From Isoetes taiwanensis (Eukaryota; Streptophyta; Lycopodiopsida; Isoetales; Isoetaceae), in assembly GCA_021234155.1 (NCBI GenBank), contig JAJEKV010000156.1, positions 62,001 through 126,000 on the forward strand: a stretch of DNA of 64,000 nt, read 5' to 3'. The stretch's first letter is position 1, and each line of letters begins with the position of its first letter. Below are positions 1 through 10,340 of the stretch, piece after piece. The position numbers and the translations under genes are program-made. The notes under the pieces are model-generated. The model ran no database searches. It was not told the DNA's origin and worked only from the letters and a program-made list of their open reading frames with translations.

Positions 1-885
1 AGGTAATAACTTGGTTGTAACCGAGCTGTATTTGTTGCTATTCCTTGTCTCTAATGTTAATCTTAATCTAATCCAGGTGCTTGTATGAGACATTGCCTTT
101 CGAGTGGAAGAGCAAAATCTTTTTTTATCCTGCTTACAACTATATAAGGTTTAGAGAAGCTACCAGCAGCAAAAGAAAGGGTGAATCAGCTGAAGGATCA
201 CTGAATGTCATTGAAATAGTGAAATCAGGGATGAAGGGGATTGTGGTAGCTAAATGCCATCATATCCTTGCACCTATCCTTGAGAATGACCATTTTGTGC
301 TGGCTGTGTTTTTACGCTCGCACCATCTGATTCCAAGATCCTACCTGCACCAGGAATTCACGTCTTGAATCCTCTTACAGGTTATGCGACGAATGAGAAA
401 GCAATCAAAGGGTATGTAATACTTTAAGTTGTTGCTTTGCTTTTCTTCGCTAATTCGCCCCTGCTAAATTTCGTGATATGTAGGCTGCACACACAAATGT
501 TAACCACATCGATCGGTCAAGTATCTAGAGGCGTCGATTTCATGAAGAGAAATAATGTTAATCGGATTCAGCAAGTAGAGGTGCCACAGCAGCCCGATTT
601 AACATCATGTGGGTTGTATGTGATGGGATTTATGCACAAATATGTTGAAGCTCTTGTCTCTGGTAGAGATATGGAAGTAAGTTGTATGCCTTCCCTTGTA
701 TGTACTGCATCTCATGTTCCTTTAAATATTTCTAACCTTATTTATGGATGTCACAGATTACATCTAAATGGTTCTCTCATGAATACGCCCTGTCACGACG
801 ACAATTTCTAATAGATGCTTTGGTCATGCATTGTGATGCCAATCCGAAAGAACGTATCAGCCGGCCAGCCCCTCCGATTTTTTGA
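1..885 (+). pseudogene. Ulp1/SENP-like SUMO protease (peptidase C48), 3' part
   Basis: C-terminal catalytic part of a Ulp1-type cysteine protease; the 5' part lies outside the window. The first exon opens after an acceptor near 75 and reads to ENDHFVLAVF, with the catalytic His. Between about 315 and 335 the frame changes, and the family-like reading resumes as VLNPLTGYATNEKAIKG. An intron at 412-483 (GTATGT..TAG) joins to LHTQMLTTSIGQVSRG and then VEVPQQPDLTSCGLY, carrying the oxyanion Gln and nucleophile Cys. A second intron at 677-756 (GTAAGT..CAG, phase 0) joins to ITSKWFSHEYALSRRQF, ending at TGA 883-885. The usual catalytic Asp after the His strand is Asn here. C48 proteases remove SUMO; in plants many copies are carried by transposons. 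With the frame break and the Asp-to-Asn change, this copy is probably inactive. It could instead be a divergent gene with a mis-seen intron. Confidence 0.72.
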
Positions 886-1149
886 AATGATCATGAGTCC
901 GAAAGTATCCGATTTTGCAAGATGAACTATGTAAATGGCTTATATATATCTTTTGTTCACATTTGTGTTCACATTTCCTATCATAAGGAATGTGTAAATG
1001 ACACTATCTTTGAATAGTATACTACTTGATAGTATACTTTATGACTATGTAAGTTTTTTTTTTTGAAGAAAAAAGATTTCTGATTTAAAGAAGCCTTGTA
1101 CCCTTTTTGGTCAATCAAAACAGTTACTTGATTGTTTCGACTGATATAT

Positions 1150-1700
1150 TTTGTGACCTTGTACCACACCACACCCCACAACACCACACCACAATCCACA
1201 ACACCACACCACCACACCCCACCACACTCCACCACACCACATCATACCACCACACACCACTACACACACCACCACACCCCACCACCACCACCACACCCCA
1301 CCACCACCACACACCACACCACCACCCCCACCACCACACTCCTGCTTGCTCCACACTCCACCATTTGGTGTATGGTGTATGGTGTGTGGTGAATGGTGTG
1401 GTGTGTGGTGGATGTGCTAGATTACGGTGAATATGATAGTTGGTGTATGGTCTATGGTGTATGGTGTGTGGGTGAATGGTGTGGTGTGTGGTGAGGTGTG
1501 GTGAATGGTGTGGTGTGTGGTGGGATGTGCTCGTTCTGGTGAATATGATAGTTGGTGTATGGTCTATGGTGTATGGTGTGTGGTGTGGTGTGTGGTGGGG
1601 TGTGTGGTGTGTGGTGTGGTGTGTGGTGGGATGTGCTCGTTCCTGGTTAATATGATAGTGTGGGGCATGGTATGGTGCATGGTTTGGTGTGGTATACACA
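1150..1700. repeat. CACCA-rich then GTGTGG-rich low-complexity inverted block
   Basis: About 1160-1355 is almost pure A/C (CCACACCAC-type) on the + strand. About 1365-1700 switches to almost pure G/T (GTGTATGGTGTGTGG-type), so the two halves are imperfect reverse complements. The G/T half holds three longer tandem units of about 105-115 bp, each with a GTGCT(A/C) segment followed by TAATATGATAGT or GAATATGATAGT (near 1413, 1528 and 1632). Long reading frames here are products of base composition, not genes. Confidence 0.85.
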
Positions 1701-1724
1701 CCCTAACAGTTTAGTGTTCATTTC

Positions 1725-1809
1725 ATGCAGATGGTATTGTTCAAGAGGTTTCTGGACCAACATCCAGAAATTTTTGGCAGATGCTTCAGATGCTTCAAGA
1801 TGCATTTAA
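1725..1809 (+). other. Possible exon start interrupted by a transposon
   Basis: The sequence TTTCATGCAG followed by ATGGTATTGTTCAAGAGG looks like an intron acceptor followed by coding sequence (MVLFKRFLDQHPEIFGRC). The frame runs directly into the TTAA target site at 1806 where the 1810-4454 element begins. It may be a former exon of the upstream Ulp1-like gene or of another gene. The family is not recognised. Confidence 0.25.
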
Positions 1810-4454
1810 CACTAGAGTTGTCCCGGGGACCATTTCTGGTCCATGGACCAGAAATGGTCCACCATACCCCCTGCCACTTAAACCCATATATCTCACAAGA
1901 GAAATTTTAATTTTAAAATATACCACCACTATTTGAGTCTTCACTTGATCCTTAACGACTTGTGAGAATTTCATGACTACTAGAATCACCTTTATATTGG
2001 TATGATTGTTCAAACTTTGGACAATTTGGCAGTTTTTACAGCACTCTAGAACTGCATTCTTCAATTTTCTAGCATAAAAATGTCTAAACCTTGCTAAATA
2101 TGAAAGTAATTGTTATATTATGATATAAAACATATCGATTTGCATGTTTCCATGTTTGGCCGCTATCATTTGATGTCAATTGAAGTCGCCAAACCTTATT
2201 TTGCTTAAAAATACTGCATGAGGTTCAAGAATTATTTCTCTCTTACTATTACAACTTTTGACTTAATTTTTGTGACAACGAGTCCTTAACAAGACAAGCT
2301 ATAGTGCAAAGATTTTTTTAGATGTTTATATGTTATATTAGTATCGTTATTAACTAAAGAAATTATTGTACAGAATTCAAAATAAAAATATAGGTTAAAG
2401 TGCTCTAATAAACCCCATCTATGTGTCTTATAAGGATAGTAAATGATGCATTCTAATTAACTCTATATAGGAATTTACTTTATCAACATAAATATAATGT
2501 AACTAGAACCATGCATTATCTAGATCTAAACAAGATCTAATATAACAGGATGAACACAAAAAAAGGTTCCAAAGTGCGTTGATTATACCTTTATAGGTCT
2601 AAAACTCAACAATGATGTAGATAGTGATGGTTATTGATGAATAGAGGATAATATCATGAAGTTTGGCCATGACTATAAATAAATAGATCAAAAGACTTTC
2701 CGTACCTGTTTTTCTAGTTCATCTAAAATATTAACTTATTGCACTATATTTCTACCATAGATCTTTTAAATGGCACAATATATGATAAAAAAGGATATTA
2801 AGGTCCTTGGTGTGGTCTTATTAGAAGAAAAAATGAAGAAAATCTACTTATTTTCCACTATTATAAAGTTAGTCAATGTATGGCTGCTCCAAAGTATTGT
2901 AGCCTAAGTATAACCATAGTACATGTAGATCAACTTTTATGATAGGCTATAATTTTTGTAAATTTGAACCTTTGTTGGCAATATATATCTCAAATTTCAT
3001 GTTAGAATAATGTATTATATACAATATTTGAATATAAATAAGCATAGACTATTTATAGGTCTAGATTAAACCAAGTGGATTGAGAAAATTTCTCTATTCT
3101 TTTGCACTTGCTCTATTCATTTTGTCCCCTATAATGATATTATGATTTCTCATCGTCTATAAGTTAATTTTTGAAAGGTGTAAGTGGACTTCCTCATACA
3201 TTCAAAGTAGCCCTTAACTGCTTAATTCTCGTGCTTCGATATCACCCTTTAGATAGACAATCCTCCCTAACCAACTAATGTTGCCATATATAATGTGGTA
3301 TAAACCATATTCTAAAAAATTGATTAAGATGATGATGTTCTTAACTTTGAAATGAGAGGTCATGTGGACCAATAATTGGCATCGGCGTAACAGTCTATCT
3401 TGATCTTCTTTAGTCATACCTTTTCATATTTTTCCTTGGTTCATCTTGAATTGCTTTCTTAACTTTGGGAAGCTTTGAAATATGGTGTTTGAAGTTCATC
3501 CTCAAGGCACAAATCCAGAGATCTAACATTGAAAACATTTGTTGATAACTTGGAACTAATACTAAAACTTTTAGCCCAAACCTAACAATACATATTTTTT
3601 ATTGATAGAAGAGCTCATGAAATACCATTATCCTAAAATTCAGCTTGAGATTGAGTAAGGTAAAGAAGTTATTGATTTAAAATGAACCTATGGACCAGTA
3701 ATGGTCTTAGGTACAGAAACCTTTATTGATTTATCATGATCGTGCCTTTTGCTCTTTTTCTTTACTTGTTTTTTCATTGATCTCATATCCGTACAAGCAT
3801 TCATATATGATTTTTTCAATGACATACTATTTCAATAAATTTCCTTCAAATATAACAAAATAAACATCAATTAAAAGTCACTTAAAATTGCTAACTATAA
3901 GTCAAAGCTGAATCTTCAAATTACAAGCCAACAAATATTTTTTATGTATGAAGCAAGTAGTCAACTACTTATATACCAAATTTGAAGTAAAAAATCATTT
4001 TCATACAAAAGTTATAGAATTTTAATTGAAACAGCCTTCTGGGAACCATTATTGGTCCACAGAAGACAGAAAACTGTTTTGACCCTGTCATGTTTGACTG
4101 GCTATATCTTTCTTCCTAGACTTCGGATTGGAACAAGGTTTTTTGTGTATTCATCCTTATCTCGTATAGAAAAATATCATTATAATGAAAAAAAAAAAAA
4201 AATCATTTTCTTGAGACAGTTTTATATTATGTAAACATGAAGCAAACTGGACTTGACCCCCCTTGATTCACCCAAGCATAACTTTCAATTTTAGGGGTAT
4301 ATGCATTTTTAACTATTTTTCCTATGCAAAGTGACTGCCATATATTAACGTGTAGAAAGGGTTTAACTGAATTTTATGCTATTGATTTTATATGAATTTT
4401 AAAGCAAACTGTACAAATGAATCATTTATGGTCCATCAAGGGACAACTCTAGTG
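1810..4454. mobile_element. Non-autonomous TIR transposon with TTAA target duplication
   Basis: The left end starts CACTAGAGTTGTCCC at 1810. The right end is its exact 15-bp reverse complement (GGGACAACTCTAGTG) ending at 4454. Both ends are flanked by TTAA (1806-1809 and 4455-4458). The 2645-bp interior is AT-rich and has no credible coding region. GGACCA..TGGTCC motifs recur near the ends (about 1826-1861, 3691, 4037 and 4431), and the left one is itself a hairpin. TTAA duplications are typical of piggyBac. A PIF/Harbinger-like 3-bp TWA duplication is an alternative, since CACTA elements would give a different 3-bp duplication. The transposase source is not in this window. Confidence 0.75.
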
Positions 4455-4458
4455 TTAA

Positions 4459-4860
4459 AGAAAAATACTCTGAACATATTTTCCTATTGGCTGCTGGTTA
4501 CCATATTTTGTTAGTGTGCAGATCATAAATTCTGCACCTTGAAATTCCTTGTTGGCTTTAATGTTTGTTTTGGTATACTATTTCAGTAATTGTACTCTGC
4601 ATTTTATAATTAATGACAAAAACTGTCATTAACTTGAGTTGCACCAAAAACTTGAGTTGCAAACTAAGTACCAAACATGTTTCTTATATATATACAGAAA
4701 AGGATAGAAATAGTTCAGTTAACTAAAAAAGAACAAGTGGAAACTTCGAGAGAACGATTTAAAGCAAAAAAAAAATAGTCACAATTTGTAGAGAAGAGGA
4801 GTTCTGTCATTAATGAAAAAGCTTTACAAAAAATGGAGTCACAAGGACTATTGCTTCGTA
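4459..4860. other. AT-rich intergenic stretch
   Basis: No gene seen. The segment holds a short imperfect repeat of AAAGCTTTACAAAA..AGTCACAAGGACTATT at about 4815-4860 and 4868-4900, which overlaps the 3' end of the neighbouring minus-strand gene. Confidence 0.4.
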
Positions 4861-4874
4861 TTTAATTAAAAGCT

Positions 4875-5273
4875 TTACAAAAGAATAGTCACAAGGACTA
4901 TTACCAAAAAAATTGAAACCGGTATTACAAAAACAAGGCTTGATCTTTGGCCATCTTCAAACTCTATATGAAGGTCGTCCTCCATGGCATACATCTTCAT
5001 TTCAAGGAGTCGCTCCTCGTCGAGGTAAGCCTCATGCACCCACTCGATCACCCGCAACGAAGCGACAGCCTGATGATCCATGATGAGCTTCTCCACCTCT
5101 AGTGGAGTGAACCGCCCTCGATCAGAACTTGGGTGGCCTGGGAGGAAGACACGGATTCTCCGGGAGGAAGACACGGATCCTCCGGAGGAAGAGGAGGACC
5201 GTGCTGGCGGGGGAGGAGCAGGCACAATGGCCGGGATAGTGTTCCTGCGGAGTGTGGTCTTGAACTTGGCCAT
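4875..5273 (-). CDS. Small unknown protein, MAKFKTTLRR family
   Basis: An uninterrupted frame of about 132 codons from an ATG at 5273. It begins MAKFKTTLRRNTIPA, continues through a Pro/Ser-rich low-complexity linker (PAPPPPARSSSSSGG), then a compact block starting FTPLEVEKLIMDH with the signature W..(H/D)..Y/C...E.RLL.M, and ends in a hydrophobic tail (VFVIPVSIFLVIVLV) that may be read-through. A second copy at 52675-52956 has the same order: MARIKVTARR start, Ser run, LEV..L, V..W and E.RLL.M. That conservation argues for a real dispersed gene family rather than chance. I do not recognise the family. A transposon-borne accessory protein or a retroposed plant gene are both possible. Confidence 0.5.
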   Translation of the reverse strand: MAKFKTTLRRNTIPAIVPAPPPPARSSSSSGGSVSSSRRIRVFLPGHPSSDRGRFTPLEVEKLIMDHQAVASLRVIEWVHEAYLDEERLLEMKMYAMEDDLHIEFEDGQRSSLVFVIPVSIFLVIVLVTILL

Positions 5274-5731
5274 GGCGGAAGTGAAGGAGATGGACAGAAT
5301 GGGGAAGGAGTGAAGGAGATGGCGGAATAGACGATGGGGACGGAATGAAGCTACAGGGCAGAATTTTGGGAATAAAAGGGATGTTTGCATGCATACGATT
5401 TTGTTTTGGGAATTAGGCAGAAGAGGAAAGGGATGTATCCATGCATACGATTTCACACCTCGGGAGCCGATCCACCCACCTCAATATTTTTGCAAATGTA
5501 AAATGTATAGGTTTTGAACCATATTATGAGACCAATTGCTTGGTATGCAGTTAGCACAACCCTAACACAAAGTTAGCAATATCCCACATGCATATATCAC
5601 AAAAATCGTGTGCATATATAAATAGAGTTTTGCTGCTTCATTGATAAGTGTGGATAGAGATTAGATGTTGAAAAGTTATGGCTCGCTGGCTTGTAATCTT
5701 GATTCTAAAGGCCGGTGTCATAACCGGCCCA

Positions 5732-5856
5732 AGATGTAATCCTAGTCCACCCTTTTTTTTAGTAATGGGCTCAAATATCCCGTCATAACTGTCCAAGATG
5801 TAATCCTAGTCCACCCTTTTTTTTAGTAATGGGCTCAAATATCCCACATGCATGCA
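5732..5856. repeat. 62-bp tandem duplication
   Basis: The segment CAAGATGTAATCCTAGTCCA...AATGGGCTCAAATATCCC occurs at about 5732 and again at about 5794, nearly identical, as a simple tandem duplication. Confidence 0.8.
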
Positions 5857-5987
5857 ATGTTCCACATGTTACCAAATCAACAATTGCCAAATCAACAAAT
5901 GCCAAATGAATGGATTATGTTAAGGCATATTGTGTACCTATGCATATTGTGTTTGGTAAAGCGTGAGTCAACAATATAGAGATAACA

Positions 5988-6300
5988 AGGAATATTCCTT
6001 ATTACCTTGAAAGGAATATTCTTATTGCATTGAAAGGAATATTCCTTAGCCTAGTTATCAGGAATATTCCTTATTACCTTCAAAGGAATATTCTTTAGTT
6101 TGTTTAAGTGCACCCATAGTTACAAGGAATATTCCTATTACCTTGAAAGGAATATTCCTTTTTGCATTGAAAGGAATATTCCTTAGTGCCTAGTTATCAA
6201 GAATATTCCTTATTACCTTCAAAGGAATATTCTTTAGTTTGTTTAAGTGCATCCATAGTTACAAGGAATATTCCTTATTACATTGAAAGGAATATTCCAC
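5988..6300. repeat. Array of AAGGAATATTCCTT palindromes
   Basis: Twelve copies of GAATATTC, mostly within AAGGAATATTCCTT, lie in about 310 bp. They are joined by short recurring spacers (TTATTACCTT, TTGCATTGAA, TTAGTTTGTTTAAGTGCA). A higher-order unit of about 125 bp containing GTTTGTTTAAGTGCA(C/T)CCATAGTTACAAGG occurs twice. Each core matches the plant PHR1 site consensus GNATATNC, but the array structure suggests local duplication. Confidence 0.8.
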
Positions 6301-6649
6301 ATTGAGTATAGCCCTTTCATTTGAGTTAGGCTTGTGGGATATATGCCAAAGATCAACCATTGGCCAATTGGGTGGAGAAAAAGAGGACGGTGGGATAGAT
6401 TTTTGAGAAAAGGATGTTGAACAAATCATTGGCACAAATCATTGGTTAAGGAACAAATCATTGGCATGGTACGAGCCATATCGAAGCTTGAGGGGAGAAG
6501 GGAATAGACAGGGGATAAAAATTCCTTTTTTTACCCGTGGTGGTTGGTTGATTCGATGGCGGAGGAGATCGAACGACTAGATCACAATCCATATCCCCAA
6601 TTCAAATGCAAACTCACGGGCGACCCGATTCTTGAGGAGATCAATGCCG

Positions 6650-9600
6650 AACGGGGAAACCAATTGAACTTACACTAAGTATAACGATCTTGGAAGTATA
6701 TAAACAATATATTAATGTTTGTGTTTTAATCGGTTCACATTCGATTACATTAGGTTTGCAAGTCCATGCCTTAGTGCATAGAAAAGTTACTTCAACAAAG
6801 GTTAGCGTATTCTGAGAGATTCTACAATCTCGGCAAATTTCCAAACAACATTTCATGCCAATAGTTAGTCGGGTTCATATGCATAAGATGTACCTTTAAT
6901 CTTATGTTTGGTGGGCTCAATGGAAATCTCACCCCAATTCGACTCGGGATGGACAAGAACTTTCTTTCCTTGAATAAGCTTTGTACTTTTGATGGCAACC
7001 GGGAATCAATTCAAAGTAGTTACCGGCTATAACTTCATTACCACAATAAAATTCATTTCCATAGTCATCCTTGGTGTCTTCTTGAGGGCATGTTTCATAC
7101 ATTACCTTTGGATGAGATAATAAGGGACCCTTTCATAATTGTGCGGGGATGTGAATGATGCAAAATAATCTCCAAACTGCCTTTGTCTCATCCACATTGT
7201 CCACGTCATTTGCCCACAAGTCCTCGCCTCGTACCCATCTTCTTCAACATTGTCCCCTGTTTGTAGGATCTAGTTTTCTCAACTCCCACCGCCACAATGA
7301 TCGGCATTCTCACAAGCAGGCCAATCAAAATTGATGCATGCCTTACAAAAACATGAAAGAGATCTACACATTAACTTTGTTGGATCATTTGGATCTATGG
7401 ATGATAATGCTTAATGAAGAGATTGCACCCCTTTCTTTGGGAGCACATCAAATCTTTGGGAGCGGTCAATGTCGGACACCTTCCAAAATACCCTTTCCAC
7501 ATCAGAAATTTTCTCTTCAAGAACCTCACATGCAGTTTCTGCATTTTTTATCACTTTCCCATCCTTTTTTCTTTGTTCTGCCTCGAGCCATAGTTTGGCT
7601 ATGGCTCCTTCTCCGTCATCATGTGTGCCCTTCCCATGTCCTGAGCCAAAGAAATTCCGGTGCATTCTCGATCTTATGCTCTTGATGATACCTAGTTACA
7701 TGATAGAAAGCTCTTCTCGACTTGAATTGGGCTGCACACCGGCCGGACCAAACTAAATGGTATTTCATATGACCAGCACCATTTTCTTTTCAGCCAATTG
7801 AGGTGCATCTTGAATGCTTTTTGTACAAAGTGAGTACCATGTGTTTTGTCATCCGAAATAAAGAAGTGCACACATTTCCTCATTTTACCACTGTACCTTG
7901 AACATCGTGATGTGGACCAATATCTTTGATTTGTTCATTGTACCAATGTTGTGCTTGAATCTCGTTGAATGGCTTCAAAGTATAATTCTCAGAAATCAAC
8001 AAGCGATAATACGGTATCATCGAAGACTCTTCATGGATTCCTTGAATTGTTTGCTCTGCCAATGTGCCACAAAGTTATGATATACAAACCGACATATGAT
8101 CAAACATGTTATCCAACATATTCTTTGGGCCGCCTTTCTTGTCAATTAGCTTTAGTCTTCGTGAAGTTCCTTTCTTGAGGGCTCATTAACGTAACCATAG
8201 ACTTGCCAATCAAGCATTTGATCAATGCTCCTTGTATTCTCTTGGACACAACTCAATTAATTGTTTCCCACAATTTCCACAATCGATTTGATACATTGTA
8301 GCTTATGCCACTTTCGTTGCCGCTTTGCTACGTCACATACCATAGCCCTCCAAAATGTGCTAACATTATCAAATGTCTTGTCCTTGGCTTGACATATTCC
8401 AAAGATGAGCTTCGGATCGCACACACCACAATTGTAACGAACAATTTTCATGGAGTCTTGACCTCATCAAATTAAATGCACGCTTGTATGCGATCGATTG
8501 CTCATGTTTCACGCAACAACAATGTGTTTCTTTCCTTTAGCTTTCTAATGCAAGAAGGTTTTAAGTATTCAAATTGCCTAAGCCCAATCCGAACCTCACG
8601 GATCTTGATCCACAAAATTACGGAATAATTCAAACTGTAAAATTACAATTGAAATAAAATTAGTCACCTCATTACATTACATTACATACAAATCTTTTAC
8701 ATATTCAAGACCCTAAACTCCCACACATACATGTACATTCGACATGAATTTTATTTCATTTACTATGAAGTCACATAATTTTTTGACAATTAATACATCT
8801 CCACACTAATTTCTTCTTAGTTTCGCCTACATCTACAATACATCCGGAATATACATGTAAACAAATATACATCCAGAATATACATGTAAACAAATATACA
8901 TGTATGCGTGTTGCCATGAAATAATTTGACATTTCCATGTAGAACAACTAGGGCAGATTTGCATCTACATTATATTCAAAAAGTAAAGAAATGCATTTAC
9001 AAACTTTTACATCAAGTGTTACAAAATAAAAGACATCTTTATTACGCAAAAAGTAAAGAAATCTACAAACTTTACATCGGTGTTACAAAATAAAAACATC
9101 TTTATTCGAAAAACAAGATGCAATTACTGCTAAATTACAGATTCGTACACTGTGTAATGTCAATATATTGAATTGGTTGTGTCCTCTTCTTCATGACATC
9201 TCTAATTTTTGGTGAAACCTTTGAGTTATCTAACCAAAGCCCGAGCAACCATATCCTTTATAGCCTGATCTATCATTATTTGTTCTTGGATTTCGACCGC
9301 TAATGCCCACAGATTTGTTCCACCTAGTGACATTCTTTTCCTTCTCTCCACCGCTAGTTTCATATTTCTAGGATGTATTTTAAAGCAACTTAGCCGCTAG
9401 TGAAGTCTTCGTAATTCTCCTTCCTCTCCAACCACCATAGATAGTGCGAGAATGCTTTGCGGCAAGTCCGTCATTGCTATTTGCATTTTTGACGTCTTGG
9501 AGGCCTTTCTTTAAATTCTTTACCAGATCTGTTTTCACGATAGCCTCTTGAGGCCTTCCAATGACTGGCTCAAATAGGAATTGCAATCTTTTGTCCTGCA

Positions 9601-10097
9601 ATAATCTTCTTGCAAATATACTTTGTTGTTTTGGAGTCAAATTAGATACCTCATTCATTATGAGATTTACAGAAGCATTCACCTTTCTTCTAATTGGCTT
9701 TGTCACGTATCCACCCCTACAAACCCTCTGTTTCGATTTTCTTTGCCTGCTTGTAACAGTGCTTTCCGAAACTTCATCAACAGGAGGATTGAAATCTGAA
9801 CCCGATCTTCGACCTCGAAGTGCTTGCATGAGAGTCCAATCCTTCTTCCATAGTTTCTTCTTCAACGGTGCTTTAAGACATCGATCCATTCTGCGAGAAA
9901 GGGGATACAACATCCCGCACAAGAAATCGATTATTAAACTTGATTTGTATTATTGCTTGAAGGGATTTGTATTCTTCGCTTGAAGGAAAGGGATTTCAAT
10001 TTGTTCAAGATACATTTGTTTCTTGAAATGCATTCGATTTAGGAGCAGCTATAATCGATTCGGGCCAAGTTTTCGTTGAGGTAGAATCCGGAGCCAT
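6650..10097 (-). pseudogene. Cys-rich RNase H-like transposase, decayed copy 1
   Basis: A minus-strand relic of the gene at 41327-44276. The start is MAPDSTSTKTWPE at 10097. A long N-terminal frame (9922-9380) contains VKNLKKGLQDVKNANSND, matching VKNLKETMQEYKFERNHD of copy 2. A Cys-rich block at about 8451-8257 (NCGVCDPK..FWRAMVCDV) matches NCHCEICGP..LWRQVVCSK. ENYTLKPFNEIQAQHWYNEQ (about 8000) matches ENYSIKIQNEPQSMHWHTDQ. FFISDDKTHGTHFVQK (7883 onward) matches HFYISDDKVHDSLFVEH. The metal-binding segment reads WSGRCAAQFKS where copy 2 has WSDGCSSQFKS, so the catalytic Asp is gone. FFGSGHGKGTHDDGEGAIAK follows, and the C-terminal domain continues to about 6650. Stops and frame changes are many. 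The two copies are clearly divergent family members, not a recent duplication. Confidence 0.7.
8830..9120. repeat. Short tandem duplications in an AT-rich segment
   Basis: GGAATATACATGTAAACAAATATACAT-type sequence is repeated at about 8846 and 8875. A unit of about 66-75 bp (AAAAAGTAAAGAAAT..TTACAAAATAAAA..CATCTTTATT) is repeated at about 8978 and 9048. They lie in a non-coding gap or former intron of the decayed transposase. Confidence 0.6.
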
Positions 10098-10340
10098 GTT
10101 TGATCGATTGAGGAAAGTTCAAAATGTGCGCCAAAGTTTTTTTTTTCGCAGGCAAGATATTTAGATTTTATTGATAGAGAAGCTAGTACAAGATTTCGGG
10201 AGGATTTGGTATAATTATGGAGAATATTGTACGTCAACCGCCTTTATTAATGATAGGCAACTCCATGTAAAATTCAAAATGTACATTACAAACACTTTAA
10301 CCCAGTTCAAATTTTTACATCAATATACAAAAAAATTCAA

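Noticed and set aside
981-1699. Several long open frames (His/Thr/Pro-rich or Gly/Val/Trp-rich)
   Set aside because: They are produced by the CACCA/GTGTGG low-complexity block on both strands; no domain and no consistent start.
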